DNA of 64,000 nt from Chloroflexota bacterium (GCA_021325635.1 JAJPGV010000049.1:1-64000), one strand, 5' to 3'. Positions 32,524 through 43,654 are shown, numbered from the stretch's first letter. Program-made: numbers and translations. Notes: generated by a model from the sequence alone, not told the origin.

Positions 32524-33798
32524 ATGGCTCTCAAATTTCCAATCCGCCTGCGCCGGCGCTCGCGGCTGCTGGCCTACCTGTCCATGCTCGGCCCGGGCCT
32601 TATCGCGGCCACGGCCGGGGACGACCCGGGCGGCATCGCCACCTACTCCTCGGTCGGCGCCAAGTACGGCTACGGCTTCCTGTGGGTGCTGGTGGTCATC
32701 ACCATCAGCCTGGCGGTGGTCCAGGAGATGTCGGCGCGCATGGGCGCCGTCACCGGCAAGGGCTTCTCCGACCTGGTGCGCGAGCGCTTCGGCATCCACT
32801 GGACGGCGCTGGTGATGCTGTCGCTGTTCGTGGCCAACGCAGTGCTCATCGTCTCGGAGTTCGCCGGCATGGGCGCGGCGGCGGAGCTGTTCGGCATCCC
32901 GCGCTGGCCGGTCATCGCCGTCATGGCGGTAGTGCTGTGGTGGCTGGTGGTCAAAGGCAACTACCAGCGCGTCGAGGTGGTGTTCCTGCTGATGACGCTG
33001 GTCTTCCTGGGCTACCCCGTCGCCGCCATCCTGGCCCGGCCGGACTGGCTGGAGGTCGGGCGCCAGCTGGTGACGCCCAGCTTCCAGTTCAGCAGCGACT
33101 ACCTGCTGCTGTTCGTGGCCACGGTCGGCACGACCATCAGCCCCTACATGCAGCTGTACCTGCAGTCGGCGGTAGCGGACCGCGGATCGAGCGCCGAGCA
33201 CATCACCCGGGAACGGGTGGATGCCTACACCGGCGCCATCTTCAGCGACGTCATCGCGGGGTTCATCATCGTCGCCACCGGCGCGACCCTGTTCGTGCAG
33301 CACATCGACGTCAACAGCGCGCAGGACGCCGCGCAGGCCCTGGCGCCGCTGGCCGGACGGTTCGCCGGCAACCTGTTCGGGCTCGGTATGTTCGGGGCGG
33401 CCGTGCTGGCGGCGGCCGTGCTGCCGCTGACGACGACCTACTCCATCACCGAGGCCATGGGCTTCGAGCGCGGCATCTCACGGACGTTCTCCGAGGCGCC
33501 GGTGTTCCTGGGCCTGTACACCGGCCTGATCGCCTTCGGCGCCATCGTGGCCATGCTGCCGGGCATCGACGTCATCCAGCTGCTGATCGTCACCTACGTG
33601 GTCAACGGCCTGCTGCTGCCGATCGAGCTGGTCACCATGGTGCGGCTGGTCAACGACCGACAGGTGATGGGCCGCCACGCCAACGGGCTGGTCCGCAACG
33701 TCCTGGCGTACGGGACGGTCGGCGGCGTCAGCCTGCTGTCGCTGGCCTACCTGGCGATCACCGTGCTGGGCCTATTTGGCCTCGGGCCAGGAACGTAG
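32524..33798 (+). CDS. NRAMP-family divalent metal transporter
   Basis: 424 aa integral membrane protein, about 11 helices, proton-coupled metal uptake. The TM1 metal site reads GDDPGG (D34) where canonical NRAMP has DPGN. The TM6 site is GTTISPYMQLY, without the canonical MPH. Such changes occur in NRAMP-related transporters with altered selectivity, including Mg2+ carriers, so Mn2+/Fe2+ specificity should not be assumed. GGAGGTGAG stands 7 nt before the ATG. The long duplicated leader suggests ion-responsive control. Confidence 0.85.
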   Translation: MALKFPIRLRRRSRLLAYLSMLGPGLIAATAGDDPGGIATYSSVGAKYGYGFLWVLVVITISLAVVQEMSARMGAVTGKGFSDLVRERFGIHWTALVMLSLFVANAVLIVSEFAGMGAAAELFGIPRWPVIAVMAVVLWWLVVKGNYQRVEVVFLLMTLVFLGYPVAAILARPDWLEVGRQLVTPSFQFSSDYLLLFVATVGTTISPYMQLYLQSAVADRGSSAEHITRERVDAYTGAIFSDVIAGFIIVATGATLFVQHIDVNSAQDAAQALAPLAGRFAGNLFGLGMFGAAVLAAAVLPLTTTYSITEAMGFERGISRTFSEAPVFLGLYTGLIAFGAIVAMLPGIDVIQLLIVTYVVNGLLLPIELVTMVRLVNDRQVMGRHANGLVRNVLAYGTVGGVSLLSLAYLAITVLGLFGLGPGT

Positions 33799-33862
33799 CG
33801 CAACGCCGCCGAAGCCGGTGAGTCCGCTGCACCGGACACAAGAGGCCTGTGCCGGCCCTCGG

Positions 33863-34339
33863 TCAGCCGCGCAGCGGCTGCCGCGTGATTTCGATGAGCG
33901 CGCCGTCCGGATCGTGGAAGTACATCGAGTCGGTCACCTGCTCAGGACCGAGGTTCTCGATGCCGCGCTCCTTGACCCGGCGGCAGATGGCCTCGAACTG
34001 CTCGGGCTGGACCGAGATGGCAATGTGGTGCATGCCGCCAATGGACTCCTGGGTGGGCGGCATGGGGTGCTCCGGGAAGTCGAAAAAAGCCAGCCGGTTG
34101 CCGTTGCCAATGTCGAAGAAGAAGTGGGTCGAGCTGGGCAGGTCGCGGTTCTGGAACAGCTCGGTCAGCGGGAAGCCCAGCACCTGGGTGTAGAACTCGA
34201 TGGTCCGCTCGATGTCCGAGCAGATGAGCGCCAGGTGGTTGACGCCCACGCCGGTGGTCTGTCGCACCGGAGCATCGGCCTGGAGATAGCGGTGGCGCAG
34301 CTCATGGCGGCGCGCTTCGTAGTCGACGGATACGGACAT
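33863..34339 (-). CDS. VOC (glyoxalase/dioxygenase-like) superfamily protein
   Basis: 158 aa from ATG 34339 with GGAGG upstream. The betaalphabeta modules show the metal ligands: VNHLALICSDIERTIEFY (first His), GGMHHIAISV (second His) and a closing Glu in DPDGALIEITRQP. The substrate cannot be predicted; lactoylglutathione lyase, bleomycin-type resistance and dioxygenase functions share the fold. Confidence 0.88.
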   Translation of the reverse strand: MSVSVDYEARRHELRHRYLQADAPVRQTTGVGVNHLALICSDIERTIEFYTQVLGFPLTELFQNRDLPSSTHFFFDIGNGNRLAFFDFPEHPMPPTQESIGGMHHIAISVQPEQFEAICRRVKERGIENLGPEQVTDSMYFHDPDGALIEITRQPLRG

Positions 34340-34455
34340 CGGCAAGCCTCCCGTTGTCGGATGGCCTCATTCTAGGCAGCTTGGCCGCGCCGCCGTGTCA
34401 TTGCCATGCGCGATCTGCGCCGCGGCGCGCAGGATCTGGGCGAGGTCATCACGCG

Positions 34456-34974
34456 TCATCGGAAGGCTCGCGGGTAACGGCCAAATGACTCCAGCGTTCG
34501 CGTTCGCTCATTATCGGTCAGGACGCCGGCGAACGGACTGTTCTGTCTGAGCTCTCGTGCTCTGGGCGAGCGGGACGTGAGGGCATCGAGAACTCGCTCC
34601 ACAGGGCCGCGCAGCAGCGTGTCCCACTCCTTCAGCCAGCGTGCGGCCTGGCCGCGAGGGTGGCCCTCTTGCAGCCGGCCGAGATTGGCGCGGGCTTTCT
34701 CGAGCACCGCTGGCGGGTCGGCCACGAGCTTGCCGGCCAGCGCATAGCCCAGCCACAGACTCCGCTCCTGGTCACGCGTCAGACGCTGGGTCCGGGTGCG
34801 GAGCGACTCGAGGTCGGCGCGACGCACACGTCGATGCCGCCCGACGCTGACGAAGGGCAGATCGCCGCCCTCGCACAGGTCGACGACGTGCTGCCGCGAG
34901 ACGTTCAGCAGTTTGGCTGCCTCACCGGTCGTGAGCAGCTCGTCGCTGTCGGCTGCTTGCGCCAGCTCATACAT
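34456..34974 (-). CDS. Excisionase-family HTH protein (orphan antitoxin-like)
   Basis: 172 aa from ATG 34974. The N-terminal MerR/excisionase-type HTH reads LTTGEAAKLLNVSRQHVVDL, then PFVSVGRHRRVRRADLESL. The C-terminus ends SPFAGVLTDNERTRTLESF, as in antitoxins that pair with PIN-domain ribonucleases. No PIN gene lies next to it; the next gene downstream is the VOC protein. Confidence 0.75.
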   Translation of the reverse strand: MYELAQAADSDELLTTGEAAKLLNVSRQHVVDLCEGGDLPFVSVGRHRRVRRADLESLRTRTQRLTRDQERSLWLGYALAGKLVADPPAVLEKARANLGRLQEGHPRGQAARWLKEWDTLLRGPVERVLDALTSRSPRARELRQNSPFAGVLTDNERTRTLESFGRYPRAFR

Positions 34975-34999
34975 CGTGGAGCGCACGATATCACCGTAG

Positions 35000-35044
35000 C
35001 TTATAGACACAACTAACACAAGTACAATGGCTATTAATTGTGTT
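35000..35044 (-). promoter_or_regulatory. Promoter and inverted repeat of the HTH gene
   Basis: On the minus strand TTGTAC (35027-35022), a 16-nt spacer and TATAAG (35005-35000), giving a start about 20 nt before the ATG. AACACAA (35015-35021) and TTGTGTT (35038-35044) form an inverted repeat around the -35, a likely site for autoregulation. The region is much more AT-rich than its surroundings. Confidence 0.6.
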
Positions 35045-35157
35045 TGTTGCGAATAGTGAAAGACGGCCTCGAGCCGTAGCGGATGGTAACGTGCGGTGCA
35101 GTGTTCCGAGGACGCTGGGATGACTGACGGGCTTCTGCCGCCAGGCATGCGCAGCGC

Positions 35158-35442
35158 ATGATCGAGGTCGAACGATCATCCTGTGTCCCTGACGGCTGGG
35201 CGTTCAGCGTGCGAGTCGTCGAGCCCGACGGTCAGACCGAGCACCGGGTGACCCTGGCCTGCGCCGACTACGAACGGCTGACCGGCCTGGCCGTGAAACC
35301 GGAGCTGCTGGTCGAAAAGACGTTCGAGTTCCTGCTGGCATGCGAGGCCAAGGACGCCATTCTGCGGCAGTTCGACCTGAGCGTTGTGGCCCGCTACTTC
35401 CCTACGTACGAGACGGAGCTGAAGCGAGCGCTGACGAGCTGA
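35158..35442 (+). CDS. Small conserved protein of unknown function (94 aa)
   Basis: One domain: HRVTLACADYERLTGLAVKP, then VEKTFEFLLACEAKDAILRQ and a VARYFPTYETEL C-terminus. This matches a small uncharacterised family found across bacteria. Cytoplasmic; no motif points to a function. Confidence 0.65.
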   Translation: MIEVERSSCVPDGWAFSVRVVEPDGQTEHRVTLACADYERLTGLAVKPELLVEKTFEFLLACEAKDAILRQFDLSVVARYFPTYETELKRALTS

Positions 35443-35675
35443 TGTGGATACGACTGGCACAGGTCTGGTCCCAGAGCCGTCGCCACGACCACATCGGCGC
35501 AGGTTCGAGAGATCACGTGTTTCTACGCTCTTATGGAGATTTCTCCAAGGGCAACGCTCCCCCCACCGGAAGCCCGACTCGCTCCTGCCCGGCTTCGGCG
35601 TCGGCGAACATACCCGCCTTCAGTCTCAGGTCGCGGTTGCGCACCGCCAGGTTGATGGCGCGCGTGGTCATCGGC

Positions 35676-36065
35676 TTACTTCAGAGGGTCAACCCGGTCG
35701 GCATTGATGTACCGCCCGCCTTCGGCGTGCCACTCGAACCGCCCCACGACCGTGACGTCACGGCCAAGGTACGGCGCGGCCAGAGCTGGCGGCTGGATCA
35801 AGACCCGATTCGGCTGACTGTCTTCAATCACATAGTGGAGACCCACGTAGCCGCCTTCGAACTCGCGCACAACGCCGTGGGTCTGCACGTATTTGCCGGA
35901 GTAGGCCTCCTGCTTGGCAGCCAGCTGTGCCAGCGAAACGGAGCCATCGCCACGATGCGTGCCGGACCAGATCGCCAGGGGTAAGACGATCAACGCGGCC
36001 AGCGCGAGCAGGAACAAAAGACGCAACGGCTCGCGCCCGTGGGCTGGAGCAATCGTGGCGGCCAT
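35676..36065 (-). CDS. Membrane-anchored OB-fold protein (129 aa)
   Basis: One N-terminal transmembrane helix (LRLLFLLALAALIVLPLAIW), then an OB-fold-like domain (YSGKYVQTHGVVREFEGGYV; LGRDVTVVGRFEW), outside the membrane. It is the last gene of the CopA operon, 6 bp after the cupredoxin. The layout recalls CcmE-like or tRNA_anti-like periplasmic proteins; the ligand is unknown. Confidence 0.65.
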   Translation of the reverse strand: MAATIAPAHGREPLRLLFLLALAALIVLPLAIWSGTHRGDGSVSLAQLAAKQEAYSGKYVQTHGVVREFEGGYVGLHYVIEDSQPNRVLIQPPALAAPYLGRDVTVVGRFEWHAEGGRYINADRVDPLK

Positions 36066-36071
36066 CTCAGC

Positions 36072-36449
36072 TCACTCCACGACCAGCTTGCCGCGCAGCA
36101 TGCCCATCTGGCACGTGAACTCGTATTCACCCGGCTTTTCCGGCAGGAACTCAAGCGGGACTGTCTCTCCTTCCGGCAGCCTGGCGCTCTTGCCGAAGTC
36201 GCCGAAGACCACCATCTCCGAGCAGGCGGCGGTCTCCTCACGGCGGAAGTTCAGCCGCACCGGTTTTCCGTGCTGGACCACGATGAGGTCGGGTGTGTAA
36301 CCGCCTTTGACCAGGACCATCGCTTCTTGGTAGCCGGACGACGTGGTCGCGGCTCGCAGGCCGCCCCGGCGCGGGCCCCAGAAGAACCAGGCGATGCCCA
36401 CGACGAGGACTAGGCCGGCAAAGGTGACGGCAATCTGGATGGTCGTCAT
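36072..36449 (-). CDS. Membrane-anchored cupredoxin
   Basis: 125 aa with one N-terminal membrane helix ([20 protein letters not shown]) and an exported cupredoxin domain. Possible copper ligands are the Cys and Met in ETAACSEMV and the Cys, Met and Met in [11 protein letters not shown]. The ATG overlaps the CopA stop (ATGA), so it is made with the ATPase and probably receives or oxidises exported copper. Confidence 0.85.
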   Translation of the reverse strand: MTTIQIAVTFAGLVLVVGIAWFFWGPRRGGLRAATTSSGYQEAMVLVKGGYTPDLIVVQHGKPVRLNFRREETAACSEMVVFGDFGKSARLPEGETVPLEFLPEKPGEYEFTCQMGMLRGKLVVE

Positions 36450-38992
36450 GGCATACCTCCGTAAGGCCGCGGTTGCCACCTTCGGAGCCGGTTGGCATTG
36501 GTGACCACGCTGATGGAGCTCGTGGCCATGGCGGCCGCGGCAATCAGCGGGCTCAGCAGGAGACCCGTGAACGGATAGAGCAGGCCCATCGCGATCGGGA
36601 TGCCCAGGCTGTTGTAGCCGAAAGCCCAGATCAGGTTCTCGTAGACGTTGCGCATGGTCGCCTTGGACACCTGAATGGCGGTCACCACCGCCCGCAGGTT
36701 GCCGCTGATGAGCGTCACGTCGGCGGCCTCGATGGCGACGTCCGTGCCGGTGCCGATGGCGAACCCCACGTCCGCCTGAGCCAGGGCCGGGGCATCGTTG
36801 ATGCCGTCACCCACCATGCCGACCTTCCTGCCTTCGAGCTGCAGCTTCTGGACTTCGTGGGCCTTGTCCTGCGGCAGGACCTCCGCCAGCACCCGATCGA
36901 CGCCGACCATGCGGCCGATGGCCTCGGCCGTACGGCGATTGTCGCCAGTGAGCATCACCACCTCGAGGCCCATCTGCTTGAGCGCCGCGATGGCCTCGGC
37001 CGAGTCATCTTTGACTGTGTCGGCGGCAGCGACGATGCCCGCCGCGACTTCGTCGAGGGCCATGAACATGGGCGTCTTGCCGTCCTCGGCCATGCGCTGC
37101 GCCTCGCCCTGCAAGCGTCCCAGCGTGATGCCGCGATCGGCCATGAGCCGGGTATTGCCCAGCAGCACGCTTCGGCCGTCAACCGTCGCCTTCGCTCCAT
37201 GGCCCGGAATGGCCTCAAAATCGCTTGCCTCGAGCTGCGACAGCTGTCGTAGCCGCGCGCCTTCGACAATCGCTCCGGCCAGTGGGTGCTCGGAATTGCG
37301 TTCCACGGCCGCAGCGATGGCCAGCAGCTCGTCTTCGTCGAAGCCGGTCTCAGCCACGACGTCGGTTAACTCGGGGTTGCCTTTGGTGATGGTCCCGGTC
37401 TTATCCAGCACGATCGTTTGCAGCCGCTGTGCCGACTGGAGCGCGTCGCCCGAGCGGATGAGGATGCCCTGCTCGGCGCCCTTGCCGATGCCGACCGTCA
37501 GGCTCGTGGGCGTCGCCAGACCGAGCGCGCACGGGCAGGCGATGATGAGTGTGGTCACGAATACGATGAGCGCGTAGACCGGCGCCGGCTGGGGCCCGAA
37601 ATCGAACCAGACGACCGCCGCGATCACGGCCAGGATCATGACCGTCGGCACGAAGTACTGCGACACCTGGTCGACGACCCGCTGGATGGGCGCCTTGGAG
37701 CCCTGCGCGTCCTGGACCAGCCGGATGATCTGGGCCAGCGCGGTGTCCTTGCCCACTTTAGTGGCCTCAAAGCGGAAGCTGCCGGTCTGGTTGATGGTTG
37801 CCCCAATGACTTCGTCACCGGCGTGTTTCTCCACCGGGATCGACTCGCCGGTAATCATGCTCTCGTCCACCGAGGAGCTGCCATCCGTCAGAACGCCGTC
37901 CACCGGCACTTTCTCACCCGGCCGGACGACGACCGTATCGCCGACCAGCACCTCCTCGACGGCAATGTCGAGCTCCCGCCCATCGCGCAGCACGCGCGCC
38001 GTCTTGGCCTGTAGCCCGACGAGCTTCTTGATAGCCTCGCTGGTGCGGCCCTTGGCCTTGACTTCCAGGGCGAGTCCGAGCACCACCAGGGCAATGACCA
38101 CGGCCGCTACGTCGTAGAACTCCTCGGCCAGCTCCATCCGCGGGAAGACCTGTGGCGCCACAACGGCCACACTGGAATAGAGCCAGGCGGCGGAGGTGCC
38201 GATGGCGATCAGCGTATTCATGTTGGCTTGTCGATGCCGCAGGCCGGCCCACATGCCGCTGAAGAACTGGCTGCCCGACCAGAACATGACCGGCAGGGTC
38301 ATGACGCCAAGGGCACCCCATACCAACCGACGAGCGTCGCTACCCATGGTCAGCCACTCGCGCAGCACAGGGAAGAACTGCGGGTAGGAGAACACTATGA
38401 CGGGCACCGAGATGGCCGCCGCGAACCAGAACTTGGTCAGCAACGAGCGGTATTCGCGCTCGCGGTCGCGCTGCTCCTGGTCGACGGCCGTCTCGCCGCG
38501 AGCCACTCCTTCGCGCACGTCATAACCGGCGCTGGTGATGGCCTGGCGCAACGCACTCGCATCTATGAATGCCGGCACGTACTCGACGTGTGCACGCTCG
38601 GTCGCCAGGTTCACGGTGGCGGCCAGCACTCCGGGAGTCTGCGCCAGGGCGTGTTCGATGGTGCTCACGCACGATGCGCAGTGCATGCCCTGGATGCCGA
38701 GATCGAGGCTGGCGCTGCCGATGGAGTACCCGGCAGATCGCGCCGCCCTGGCCAGGGCAGAGACGCTCGCGCGGTCGGGGTCATAGTCGACGCGGGCCAA
38801 CCTGGCCGTGGGATTGACATTGACGACCGCCACGCCGGGAACCGCCTGCAGGTGTTCGCTCAGGTGCTCGGCCGCTTGCCGTCCATCCAGTCCCGGCACC
38901 GCCAACTCGATACGCCGCAGGCGGGCATCCCTTTCGAGCCGCGCAATGGTTGAGCCCGCCGGTGCGTCGATGGGCGAGGTTTCAACTGCCAT
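36446..38992 (-). CDS. copA: Copper-exporting P1B-type ATPase (CopA)
   Basis: 848 aa. Two HMA domains lie at the N-terminus: the first has lost its CxxC, the second keeps GMHCASC. Transmembrane metal site is [11 protein letters not shown] (CPC), the phosphorylation motif is DKTGTITKG, and [14 protein letters not shown] is in the P-domain. ATP-driven export of Cu+ is the expected role. Start ATG 38992 follows GGAGCACGGGC; an upstream ATG at 39019 is possible. It heads an operon with cupredoxin and OB-fold protein and has the 11-bp repeat operator upstream. Confidence 0.95.
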   Translation of the reverse strand: MAVETSPIDAPAGSTIARLERDARLRRIELAVPGLDGRQAAEHLSEHLQAVPGVAVVNVNPTARLARVDYDPDRASVSALARAARSAGYSIGSASLDLGIQGMHCASCVSTIEHALAQTPGVLAATVNLATERAHVEYVPAFIDASALRQAITSAGYDVREGVARGETAVDQEQRDREREYRSLLTKFWFAAAISVPVIVFSYPQFFPVLREWLTMGSDARRLVWGALGVMTLPVMFWSGSQFFSGMWAGLRHRQANMNTLIAIGTSAAWLYSSVAVVAPQVFPRMELAEEFYDVAAVVIALVVLGLALEVKAKGRTSEAIKKLVGLQAKTARVLRDGRELDIAVEEVLVGDTVVVRPGEKVPVDGVLTDGSSSVDESMITGESIPVEKHAGDEVIGATINQTGSFRFEATKVGKDTALAQIIRLVQDAQGSKAPIQRVVDQVSQYFVPTVMILAVIAAVVWFDFGPQPAPVYALIVFVTTLIIACPCALGLATPTSLTVGIGKGAEQGILIRSGDALQSAQRLQTIVLDKTGTITKGNPELTDVVAETGFDEDELLAIAAAVERNSEHPLAGAIVEGARLRQLSQLEASDFEAIPGHGAKATVDGRSVLLGNTRLMADRGITLGRLQGEAQRMAEDGKTPMFMALDEVAAGIVAAADTVKDDSAEAIAALKQMGLEVVMLTGDNRRTAEAIGRMVGVDRVLAEVLPQDKAHEVQKLQLEGRKVGMVGDGINDAPALAQADVGFAIGTGTDVAIEAADVTLISGNLRAVVTAIQVSKATMRNVYENLIWAFGYNSLGIPIAMGLLYPFTGLLLSPLIAAAAMATSSISVVTNANRLRRWQPRPYGGMP

Positions 38993-39038
38993 GCCCGTGC
39001 TCCATGTGCTTGGTCTCAACCTCAGGGTGGCGGGCGTG

Positions 39039-39077
39039 GCTGAAGCTCGCGTGAACGCAGCCTGACGGTTTCCTGAA
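39039..39077 (-). promoter_or_regulatory. Operator of four 11-bp-spaced CTGA hexamers (copA promoter)
   Basis: GCTGAA, CGTGAA, CCTGAC and CCTGAA at 39039, 39050, 39061 and 39072. The array lies 47-85 bp upstream of the copA ATG. In the gene direction the core reads TCAG. Probable binding site of the OmpR-family regulator at 42942-43616. Confidence 0.7.
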
Positions 39078-39085
39078 TGGCGGCG

Positions 39086-40213
39086 CTATTTCGGCAGCGC
39101 CGACCCGCCGCGCAGCTGCAGGAACCACAGCAGGTTGTCTCGCGCCACGATGCCGTCGAGATGGCCGTCCGTCATGACCGGCAGCTGGTTGACGTTGTCC
39201 TCGGCCATGCGCTCCATGATGGCGGTCAGTTCCTCGTCTGGGCGCGCCGTCTTGACCCGCTCAAGCGGGATCATTACGTCCTGGACGTGGGTCGTCGTCC
39301 AGCGCTCACGCGCCACGTCGCGAATGTTGTGCAGCGTCAGCAGACCATAGAGGCGCCCCTCTTCCTCGACCGGGAAACAGCGCCGGCCGCTAGGCAGTAC
39401 TACGTGCTCGACCACGGCATCCAGCGTCAGGGTTCGGGGCAGACTGGGACAGTCCGTCATCATGATTTCGCGGGCGGTGTGCCCGGTTAGCACGTCGCGA
39501 AGGGCGACGGCCTGGTAGCTCTGGCCTGCGGCATCCTTGAGGAACCAGCCGATGAAGGCGATCCACAGACCGCTCGCCCAATCGCCGCTGAAGATCTGAA
39601 AGACGCCCCAGAAGATGAAGAGGTAGGCCACCCCGGCCCCTACGTTGGCCACGATGCGAGTGGCCCGCTTGAGATCGCCGGTCGTCCGCCAGATGATCGC
39701 CCGCAGCACCCTCCCGCCGTCCAGCGGGAAGCCGGGGACCAGGTTGAACAGGCCCAGAATGAGGTTGATGCGCGCCAGCCAGCCAAAGGTGGCATGAAAC
39801 GCGCCCTCCCAGGAAAGACTCGTCCACCACAGTGCCCCCAGCAACGCCGCCAGAAGGAGGCTGCTGAGCGGGCCCACCACGGCCATGAAGAACTCATCGC
39901 GCGGCCGACGGGGCTCGCCGCTGATGTGCGAGGCGCCGCCAAAGATGAACAGGGTGATGTCGTGCACCGGCACGCCCTGCAGGCGCGACACAGTGCTGTG
40001 GGCCAGCTCGTGGATGAGAACGGAGACGAAGAACAGGAGACTGGTGGCGATGCCCATCAGCCAGTAGGTGACCGGGCCCCATCCTGGATGCGCCTGCGGC
40101 AGGTAGCCGGCCGCCAGCGACCAGGCCACCAGGACGAAGATGATGAACCACGAATAGTCGAGCCGGATGTCGACGCCGAGCACCCGGCCGACGCGCAAGG
40201 TTCCTCCGTTCAT
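39086..40213 (-). CDS. Site-2 protease family (M50) metalloprotease with two CBS domains
   Basis: 375 aa membrane zinc protease. HELAH (residues 68-72, in SVLIHELAHSTVSRLQG) and LVPGFPLDGGRVLRA supply the zinc ligands. Five or six transmembrane segments are followed by a C-terminal pair of CBS domains (LTGHTAREIMMTD...; HVQDVMIPLERV). CBS-carrying site-2 proteases cleave membrane regulators in response to nucleotides or ions. It ends the operon HMA protein, DUF2933, methyltransferase, protease. Confidence 0.9.
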   Translation of the reverse strand: MNGGTLRVGRVLGVDIRLDYSWFIIFVLVAWSLAAGYLPQAHPGWGPVTYWLMGIATSLLFFVSVLIHELAHSTVSRLQGVPVHDITLFIFGGASHISGEPRRPRDEFFMAVVGPLSSLLLAALLGALWWTSLSWEGAFHATFGWLARINLILGLFNLVPGFPLDGGRVLRAIIWRTTGDLKRATRIVANVGAGVAYLFIFWGVFQIFSGDWASGLWIAFIGWFLKDAAGQSYQAVALRDVLTGHTAREIMMTDCPSLPRTLTLDAVVEHVVLPSGRRCFPVEEEGRLYGLLTLHNIRDVARERWTTTHVQDVMIPLERVKTARPDEELTAIMERMAEDNVNQLPVMTDGHLDGIVARDNLLWFLQLRGGSALPK

Positions 40214-40875
40214 GCGGCCGCTCCCTCACTGCGGGTGGGCCGGTGCAGGCCCGGCCGCGGGATGAAGCCCGGCGTTCGCGCCGCGTAGCGCCGGTAAGCA
40301 TCGCCGAACTGCTCTGCCGCTTCTCGCTCCTCGCGGTGCGCCAGGCGCACGTACATGGCCACCAGCACAGGGAACATCACCAGCGTGACCAGTGTGGGCC
40401 ACTGCAGCAGGAACCCAACCATGATCAGGATGAAGCCGTCGTACTGAGGGTGCCGCACCTGGGCGTACGGCCCGCTGATCGCCACCCGGCCCTTACGTTG
40501 GGCGGTGAACAGCACCTTCCACGCGGCCGACAGCAGGATGAAGCCGCCGAAGATAGCTACGTAGCTCAGCAGATGCAGCGGGCTGGTGTGAGGATCGCCC
40601 TTATAGCCCAGCAGCGTTTCGGGTAAATGCCCAGCCTCGTGTGAGAACGGGTCCACGCCCGGAAAGCGGCTCTGCAACCAGCCGGACAGCAGATAGATGG
40701 TCAGCGGAAAGCCATACATCTCGGTGAACAGCGCGAGCAAGAAGCCGCTGAACGCGCCGAAGGATCGCCAGTCACGGCTGGTGCGCGGGCGGAAAAAGCT
40801 GAACGCGAACAGCACGAAGACGGCGGTGTTGATGAGCACCAGTGGCCACAGCCCGTAGGCCGGCGTGTTGGTCAT
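40210..40875 (-). CDS. Membrane methyltransferase, isoprenylcysteine carboxyl methyltransferase-like
   Basis: 221 aa, five or six membrane helices. The C-terminal SAM-binding signature is visible as GPYAQVRHPQYDGFI and LAHREEREAAEQFGDAYRRY. Proteins of this family are common in metal-resistance clusters next to DUF2933 proteins; substrate unknown. Overlaps its neighbours at both ends by 4 bp. Confidence 0.85.
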   Translation of the reverse strand: MTNTPAYGLWPLVLINTAVFVLFAFSFFRPRTSRDWRSFGAFSGFLLALFTEMYGFPLTIYLLSGWLQSRFPGVDPFSHEAGHLPETLLGYKGDPHTSPLHLLSYVAIFGGFILLSAAWKVLFTAQRKGRVAISGPYAQVRHPQYDGFILIMVGFLLQWPTLVTLVMFPVLVAMYVRLAHREEREAAEQFGDAYRRYAARTPGFIPRPGLHRPTRSEGAAA

Positions 40876-41099
40876 TTGGTGCCTCCGGAATCCTCATGCC
40901 CGCCATGTCCACTGTGGCCGCCGTGCATGAACAGCATCATCAGCGGGCACAGCAGGAAGACCAGGTACGGCAGCGCCGCGAACAAGTGCTCCGTATGCTC
41001 GGTGATCAGATAGAAGCCGGCGACCGCCAGGAAGCCGACCAGGATTAGGCCGGTCGGGGAGCGCCACCAGCTCGGTTGCGGTCCTGCTTGCTGTTGCAT
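40872..41099 (-). CDS. DUF2933-type small membrane protein with His-rich tail
   Basis: 75 aa. Two membrane helices (TGLILVGFLAVAGFYLI and LFAALPYLVFLLCPLMMLFM) and a C-terminal HGGHSGHGGHEDSGG that could bind metal. DUF2933 proteins occur in copper and mercury resistance loci. In the operon between the HMA-like protein and the methyltransferase. Confidence 0.85.
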   Translation of the reverse strand: MQQQAGPQPSWWRSPTGLILVGFLAVAGFYLITEHTEHLFAALPYLVFLLCPLMMLFMHGGHSGHGGHEDSGGTK

Positions 41100-41110
41100 C
41101 GTTTCGCCTC

Positions 41111-41398
41111 CTACCGTTGGTTGGCCGTGTTAAAGCCGTGATCCCGCAGCGCTTGAAGCAGCTGCTGTTCACCACAGATGGCCGAGTCGAACTGGACGTA
41201 GGCCATCTCCGTGGCGGGGTTGACGTAGGCCCGGACCACGCCTCGGACCCGAGCGAGCGCACGCTCGGCTGTGAGCGCGCCTCCCCCACCGCACGTCAGC
41301 CCGAAAACGGGGATGGTCGTGCGCGAAGTCGCGGTAACGCCCGGTGTAGTTGCGACTGGCTGCGTGCCCGGCGCGGAGGCCCGTTGTCGTGCCCACAT
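41111..41398 (-). CDS. HMA-like protein with altered metal site
   Basis: 95 aa. After a 25-residue leader, the HMA (betaalphabetabetaalphabeta) fold is visible: TTIPVFGLTCGGGGALTAER, then GVVRAYVNPATEMAYVQFD and LLQALRDHGF. The normal CxxC metal site is replaced by CGGGG, leaving a single Cys. It may bind metal through one Cys plus another residue such as the Cys in SAICGEQ, or be a sensor. First gene of a four-gene operon and preceded by the 11-bp repeat operator. Confidence 0.75.
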   Translation of the reverse strand: MWARQRASAPGTQPVATTPGVTATSRTTIPVFGLTCGGGGALTAERALARVRGVVRAYVNPATEMAYVQFDSAICGEQQLLQALRDHGFNTANQR

Positions 41399-41433
41399 GA
41401 TCTCTGCCTTACAACCCGATGCTCGCGCTCCTG

Positions 41434-41472
41434 ACTGAACGTCACCTGAAGATGCCCTGAAGACTCGGTGAA
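41434..41472 (-). promoter_or_regulatory. Operator of four 11-bp-spaced CTGA hexamers (HMA operon)
   Basis: ACTGAA, CCTGAA, CCTGAA and GGTGAA at 41434, 41445, 41456 and 41467, 36-74 bp upstream of the HMA-like gene on the minus strand. Confidence 0.7.
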
Positions 41473-41487
41473 GGAAACGCGCAGGGC

Positions 41488-42941
<1,454 letters not shown>

Positions 42942-42945
<4 letters not shown>

Positions 42946-43616
42946 GTTTCGCGCAGGACGTACCCCGTGCCGCGCAGGGTGTGGATGAGTCGCGGCTCGC
43001 CGTCCTCCTCCAGCTTGTGCCGGAGCTGCTTCACGAACGCCTCAAGGACGTTGGTGTTGCCGCCGAAGTCGTAGCTCCAAACGCGGTCCAGCAGGTAGTC
43101 GCGCGGCAGCACGCGGTTCGGGTGCTCCAGGAACTCGTGCAGCAGGCCGTACTCGGTGCTGGTCAGGTCGATATCGCGTTCGCCTCGACGAGCCCGGTGG
43201 GTGCCCGTATCGAGGGACAGGTCGGCGAACCTCAGCATCGGCGGCCGGTCGGCTTCGCGCCGGCGAAGCACCGCCCGCAGGTGCGCAACCAGGACATCGA
43301 AGGTGAAGGGCTTGGTCACGTAATCGTCGGCGCCGCGCGCCAAGCCCTGGATCTCGTCGGCCGCCGCGTCTTTGGCTGTGAGCAGCAGCACCGGCAGCTG
43401 CGGGTCTGCCGCCCGCAATCGATCCAGCACTTCGAGACCGTCGAGTCCCGGCATCATTAAGTCGAGCACGACGGCGTCGGGCGGCGTGTCACGCGCAATG
43501 CGCAGACCTTCCTCGCCCGAGGCAGCCGTATCCACCGCAAAGCCTTCGTACGACAGGCCCCTTTTAAGGACGCTGGTGACGGCCGGATCGTCATCGATGA
43601 CCAGAGTTCGCTGCAT
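42942..43616 (-). CDS. OmpR-family response regulator
   Basis: 224 aa from ATG 43616. Receiver domain with DDD at residues 8-10, the phosphorylated Asp52 (VVLDLMMPGLDG), LLTAKDA and VTKPF. The C-terminal winged helix (LTSTEYGLLHEFLEHPNRVL; NVLEAFVKQLRHKL) fits OmpR/PhoB. This class binds 11-bp direct repeats as tandem dimers, matching the five repeat arrays found in this metal island, including one upstream of this gene. Confidence 0.94.
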
Positions 43617-43654
43617 GGGCTCTCTCCTGAATAGTGGGCGGAACGCCAAACCGG

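Noticed and set aside
32682-33821. 379-codon open frame overlapping the NRAMP gene on the same strand
   Set aside because: Gly/Arg/Pro/His-rich out-of-frame shadow; the other frame gives a clear membrane transporter.
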